64,000 bases of DNA from contig NZ_CP038492.1 of assembly GCF_004751985.1 (NCBI RefSeq), forward strand, positions 3,658,001-3,722,000. The letters run 5' to 3'. Below are positions 61,481 to 64,000 of the stretch, one piece after another. The position numbers were made by a program, and so were the translations under genes. Each line of letters starts with the position of its first letter. Positions within the stretch are counted from its first letter, which is position 1. The notes under the pieces were generated by a model, which had not been told where the DNA came from, did no database searches, and saw nothing but the letters and a program-made list of their open reading frames with translations. Origin of the DNA: Rhodophyticola sp. CCM32. GTDB lineage: Bacteria > Pseudomonadota > Alphaproteobacteria > Rhodobacterales > Rhodobacteraceae.

Positions 61481-61568
61481 GCTGCCTTAAATTTGAATCA
61501 CAAATACCCTGCCACGCTTCGCGTTCTCGGGACATTTGTGATGCGCGATGTCTCAGGTTTAAGGCAGC
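61481..61568. repeat. Palindrome overlapping the pyrF end
   Basis: GCTGCCTTAAA (61481-61491) pairs with TTTAAGGCAGC (61558-61568), and ATCACAAAT pairs with ATTTGTGAT inside. The right arm contains the pyrF stop codon, so it could act as a 3' stem for that message. It is next to the IS right end. Confidence 0.6.
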
Positions 61569-62290
61569 ATGCTGTAGCGGTTCGGCACACGCGCCTGCGG
61601 AGACTGCATTTCAGCCGCAATCGCCTGTGCTGCGGCGCGCGGGTCTTCGGCCTGCCAGACCGGGCGGCCCACCACGATATGATCCGCCCCTTCCGCGATG
61701 GCCTCGGCCGGGGTGGCCACCCGTTTCTGATCTCCAAGTGCGGCACCTGCGGGGCGAACCCCGGGGGTGACGATAAGGCGGTCTGTCGCCTCGGGCAGGG
61801 CGCGGATCATGGATGCCTCCTGCGGGGAGGCGATGATGCCATCGGCCCCGGCCTCGAATGCGCGGGCGGCCCTGTCCACCACCAGATCGGGGATCGTGCC
61901 ATCGCGGATCTGGCAGGCATCCAGATCGGGGCGGTCAAGGGAGGTCAGGATCGTGACGGCAAGAATGTTCAGGTTGCTGCCTGCCGCCCCCTCTTTGGCG
62001 GCGCGCACCACATGGGGGTCGCCATGGACGGTCAGGAAATCCAGATCGAACCGGGCCAGACCGCGCACCGCCGCCTCGATCGTGGCAGAGATGTCGAACA
62101 GTTTCATATCAAGGAAAATGCGCTTGCCGTGATCCTGTTTCAGCTCATTGGCGAGCGCCAGCCCGCCCCCGGTCAGCATGCCCAGCCCGATCTTGTAGAA
62201 CCCGGCCGCATCGCCGATGCTTTCGGCCAGTTTCAGGCCCGACACCGCATCGGGCATGTCCAGCGCAACAATCAGACGATCATCGGTCAT
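61559..62290 (-). CDS. pyrF: Orotidine 5'-phosphate decarboxylase
   Basis: 243 residues. PyrF decarboxylates OMP to UMP. Marks are RLIVALDMPDA near the start, FYKIGLGM, the catalytic FLDMKLFDISATIE (Asp-Lys-x-x-Asp array), VHGDPHVVRAA, LIVTPGVRP and the phosphate loop HIVVGRPVW. ATG at 62290; the leader to 62489 holds no further gene. The stop lies inside a palindrome next to the IS. Confidence 0.95.
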   Translation of the reverse strand: MTDDRLIVALDMPDAVSGLKLAESIGDAAGFYKIGLGMLTGGGLALANELKQDHGKRIFLDMKLFDISATIEAAVRGLARFDLDFLTVHGDPHVVRAAKEGAAGSNLNILAVTILTSLDRPDLDACQIRDGTIPDLVVDRAARAFEAGADGIIASPQEASMIRALPEATDRLIVTPGVRPAGAALGDQKRVATPAEAIAEGADHIVVGRPVWQAEDPRAAAQAIAAEMQSPQARVPNRYSMLP

Positions 62291-62489
62291 GGGCCCCCCT
62301 TTGCTTTGTGATTTTCTGCCCCGTGATTAGGGCACAGTGCCATGCCTGTCTATCTGCCATGGGCAAAAAAAGACCCGGATGCGGGGGAGATGGCCGCGAT
62401 CCGGGTCAGGGGCAGACAATTGGGCCAGAGAGGACCCCGAAATCTGCAAGTGGGCAGCGACCTGAGTTTGGCCGCAGACCCGAGGGAAC

Positions 62490-62675
62490 TTAATCAGTCT
62501 GGCGCAGCGCGGCCTGGGTCAGACCCTGGCTGATCTGGGCAAATCCGGCTTTCCGGGGGCCGGGCCAGAAACAGGCCAGATGACGCGGCAGCGGGGTATC
62601 TTCAAGCTTGGCCAGAGCCAGAAACCCCTGGCGGCGGGCGTCATAGACAACGGTGTGAAGGGTGATGCGGGGCAT
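62490..62675 (-). CDS. 61-aa conserved-looking hypothetical protein
   Basis: 61 residues starting MPRITLHTVVYDARRQGFLA, then LPRHLACFWPGP and a helical end (FAQISQGLTQAALRQTD). AAGGA lies six bases before the ATG, supporting expression. It contains a single cysteine. Lies between pyrF and the YafY regulator, same strand as both. Function unknown; the plus-strand frame over the same DNA looks like its shadow. Confidence 0.6.
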   Translation of the reverse strand: MPRITLHTVVYDARRQGFLALAKLEDTPLPRHLACFWPGPRKAGFAQISQGLTQAALRQTD

Positions 62676-62734
62676 AGGCTTTCCTTAAATTCTGTCCGTA
62701 AGACGACTGCGCCGTCCGTCAGGTTCAAAAAATT

Positions 62735-63346
62735 TCAGAACCGGCGGGCAGAAATATTGAGATCGCCCCATTCATCCTGCGGGATCGCGCTGTCTGGGTT
62801 GCGGATGTCGGTCACGGCCCAGAGATCGCCATCGAAGCCCAGATGGGCGGGATGAATTTCCTGCGGGTCGGTTGACCGGGCCCGAAGACGGACGACCCGG
62901 CGGTCCCGCACGGCTTCTGCCATGGCGGTGACATACGGGTCTTGTGTCAGTGGACCGGTCTGGATCGAGAACCGGGCGGTGGCATCCGCGCAGCGCCGGC
63001 GCGTGGTGTCGGGGAAGCTTTCGATCAGTTTCGCCCGGGCGCTTTCGAAGGCGGATGCCATATCAAGTTGACCCAGGGCCGGGTGCGGGGCGGACAGGTG
63101 CAGGGCCAGCGCCTCGGCCTCATCCGCATCAAGGCCGGTCAGGCGGGTGCGATAGTTGAACCCCAGTTCGATCCCGCCCTGATTGCCCTGATATACGATG
63201 ACCGGCAGGCCGGCCTCGGTCATCGCATCCACATCGCGCAGGATGGTGCGGGGCGCCACCTCCAGCTCTTCGGCGAGCTGGACAGAGGTTTGACGCCCCC
63301 GGTTCTGGAGGATCAGCAGAAGACGAAGCAGACGGGAGGCGCGCAT
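62735..63346 (-). CDS. YafY-family HTH/WYL transcriptional regulator
   Basis: 203 residues: a winged HTH (ASRLLRLLLILQNRGRQTSV, AEELEVAPRTILRDVDAM), then a WYL-type ligand domain ending LWAVTDIRNPDSAIPQDEW. The WYL part is short; only the first half of the usual domain is present. Divergent from the SRPBCC gene; a perfect palindrome at 63361-63379, just upstream of its start, is the likely site of autoregulation and control of the neighbour. Confidence 0.87.
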   Translation of the reverse strand: MRASRLLRLLLILQNRGRQTSVQLAEELEVAPRTILRDVDAMTEAGLPVIVYQGNQGGIELGFNYRTRLTGLDADEAEALALHLSAPHPALGQLDMASAFESARAKLIESFPDTTRRRCADATARFSIQTGPLTQDPYVTAMAEAVRDRRVVRLRARSTDPQEIHPAHLGFDGDLWAVTDIRNPDSAIPQDEWGDLNISARRF

Positions 63347-63360
63347 GGGGCCGATTTAAA

Positions 63361-63379
63361 CATGACATAAGATGTCATG
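63361..63379. promoter_or_regulatory. Perfect palindromic operator between yafY-like and SRPBCC genes
   Basis: CATGACAT-AAG-ATGTCATG, eight-base arms with no mismatch, in the 75-base gap between the two divergent starts. Confidence 0.7.
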
Positions 63380-63421
63380 TAAGGGGGGCTAGACCCGATA
63401 TGCGAACAGAACGGAGAACAC

Positions 63422-63853
63422 ATGCGGTATTATGAGATAAAGCGGATCATTGCGGCCCCGCCAGAGCGGGTATGGTCGGTGATCACAGATGCCACACGAT
63501 TGGCCGATGGCACATTCAGCATCCTGAAGATCGAGGGAGAGATCGTGGCAGGACAGAAGATCACCCTCTGGTCCGAGGTGAACCCGGATCAGGGGTTTCG
63601 CATCGGTGTGAACCGACTGGACGCCCCGCATGAAATGGTGTGGTCCAGCGGGATGCCCCTGGGCCTGTTCCGGGGCACAAGGCGGTTTCGCCTGACACCG
63701 GTTGCGGCGGGCACGGAGTTTCATATGCGCGAAGACTATACCGGGCCGCTGGCCGGGATGATCTTCAAACAGATCCCCGACCAGAATGCGGCGTTTGAAA
63801 TATTTGCAAACGGGCTGGAAGCGGCCTGCGCAGGTCAGGAGGCCGGCAGATGA
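63422..63853 (+). CDS. SRPBCC (START/polyketide-cyclase fold) family protein
   Basis: 143 residues. MRYYEIKRIIAAPPERVWSV is the standard opening of the family, followed by VITDATRLADG, EVNPDQGFRI, DAPHEMVWSSGMPLG and a C-terminal helix (FEIFANGLEAAC). Binds a small hydrophobic ligand; function unknown. Divergent from the YafY-like regulator and overlapping the next gene by four bases. Confidence 0.88.
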   Translation: MRYYEIKRIIAAPPERVWSVITDATRLADGTFSILKIEGEIVAGQKITLWSEVNPDQGFRIGVNRLDAPHEMVWSSGMPLGLFRGTRRFRLTPVAAGTEFHMREDYTGPLAGMIFKQIPDQNAAFEIFANGLEAACAGQEAGR

Positions 63854-64000
63854 TCATCTATGGTGAGGGCACGGCAGAAGACCCCTGGCGGCTGACAACC
63901 CCGCCGGGCAGTTCGCAATACGAGGTCTGGCGGGATGAGGCCGCAGACCCGCCTGCTTTGGTGGTGCAGGTGGGCAAGACGCGGCTGAGCTATCAGTTGC
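63850..64000 (+). CDS. Conserved hypothetical, cut by right edge
   Basis: The first 50 residues of a frame starting at an ATG that overlaps the SRPBCC stop (ATGA): MIIYGEGTAEDPWRLTTPPG, then YEVWRDE, PPALVVQVGKTRLSYQL. It resembles a small domain of unknown function that often follows SRPBCC genes, in my memory; the family name is not certain. The rest lies outside the window. Confidence 0.65.
   Translation, partial: MIIYGEGTAEDPWRLTTPPGSSQYEVWRDEAADPPALVVQVGKTRLSYQL

Noticed and set aside
62342..62533. Plus-strand ORF between pyrF and the 61-aa gene
   Set aside because: No ribosome site; its second half lies over the opposite-strand 61-aa gene, which has one.

Overview
The window is GC-rich chromosomal DNA of an alphaproteobacterium, most likely a member of the Rhodobacteraceae (Roseobacter/Rhodobacter group). 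The evidence is the gene content and order: divergent hemD and tsaD-gpsA, the redox triad regB/senC-regA, the string tsaE-amgK-murU-addB-addA-trxA, an ECF11 sigma factor with ChrR next to its FAD oxidoreductase/DUF1365/SDR neighbours, and DinB with an N-terminal zinc ribbon. Nothing points to a plasmid, prophage or CRISPR array.

Layout. 1-7.2 kb: hemD (cut by the left edge), tsaD, gpsA, an EVE protein, a repeat-filled gap, a small lipoprotein, DUF2853, an extensin-like protein and a ThDP enzyme. 7.2-16.7 kb: a second repeat-filled gap, ahcY with a ketopantoate-reductase-like gene, an HD hydrolase with an acetyltransferase, a LysR regulator, and the RegB/SenC/RegA redox system. 16.8-27.5 kb: PAS protein, tRNA-t6A factor tsaE, peptidoglycan recycling amgK-murU, recombination nuclease addBA, and trxA. 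27.5-34.8 kb: threonine catabolism (kbl-tdh) and the singlet-oxygen type rpoE-chrR system with its likely targets. 34.9-41 kb: a formate dehydrogenase alpha subunit without its partners, an M20 amidase and a LysR/DUF1330 pair. 41-52.8 kb: a coherent module of an OmpR-type regulator and hybrid kinase, divergent from two acyl-CoA ligases that flank a complete branched-chain-type ABC transporter with two extra small membrane proteins. 52.9-56.2 kb: cobQ, then a HlyC-type acyltransferase overlapping a VCBS-Hint protein. 56.3-64 kb: rpmJ, tRNA-Val, N-formylglutamate amidohydrolase, dinB, stomatin/NfeD, a broken IS5-type element, pyrF, and a YafY regulator facing an SRPBCC gene.

Three points stand out. 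(1) Three conserved genes (HD hydrolase, regA, regB) are each repaired by adding one C to a run of 5-6 C, which suggests systematic under-calling of C runs in this assembly. (2) The intergenic gaps carry at least three families of palindromic dispersed repeats, often next to each other; two further hairpins sit inside the dead transposase. (3) The most unusual protein-coding locus is the HlyC-type acyltransferase translationally overlapped with a short VCBS-Hint protein, with a hairpin over its ribosome binding site.

Several genes that are absent from a long-ORF view were found by reading: hemD, rpmJ, a 33-aa glycine-rich ORF, a 53-aa membrane protein, a 55-aa basic ORF and the partial gene at the right edge. 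All functional calls rest on recognised motifs and family knowledge; no database search was run.
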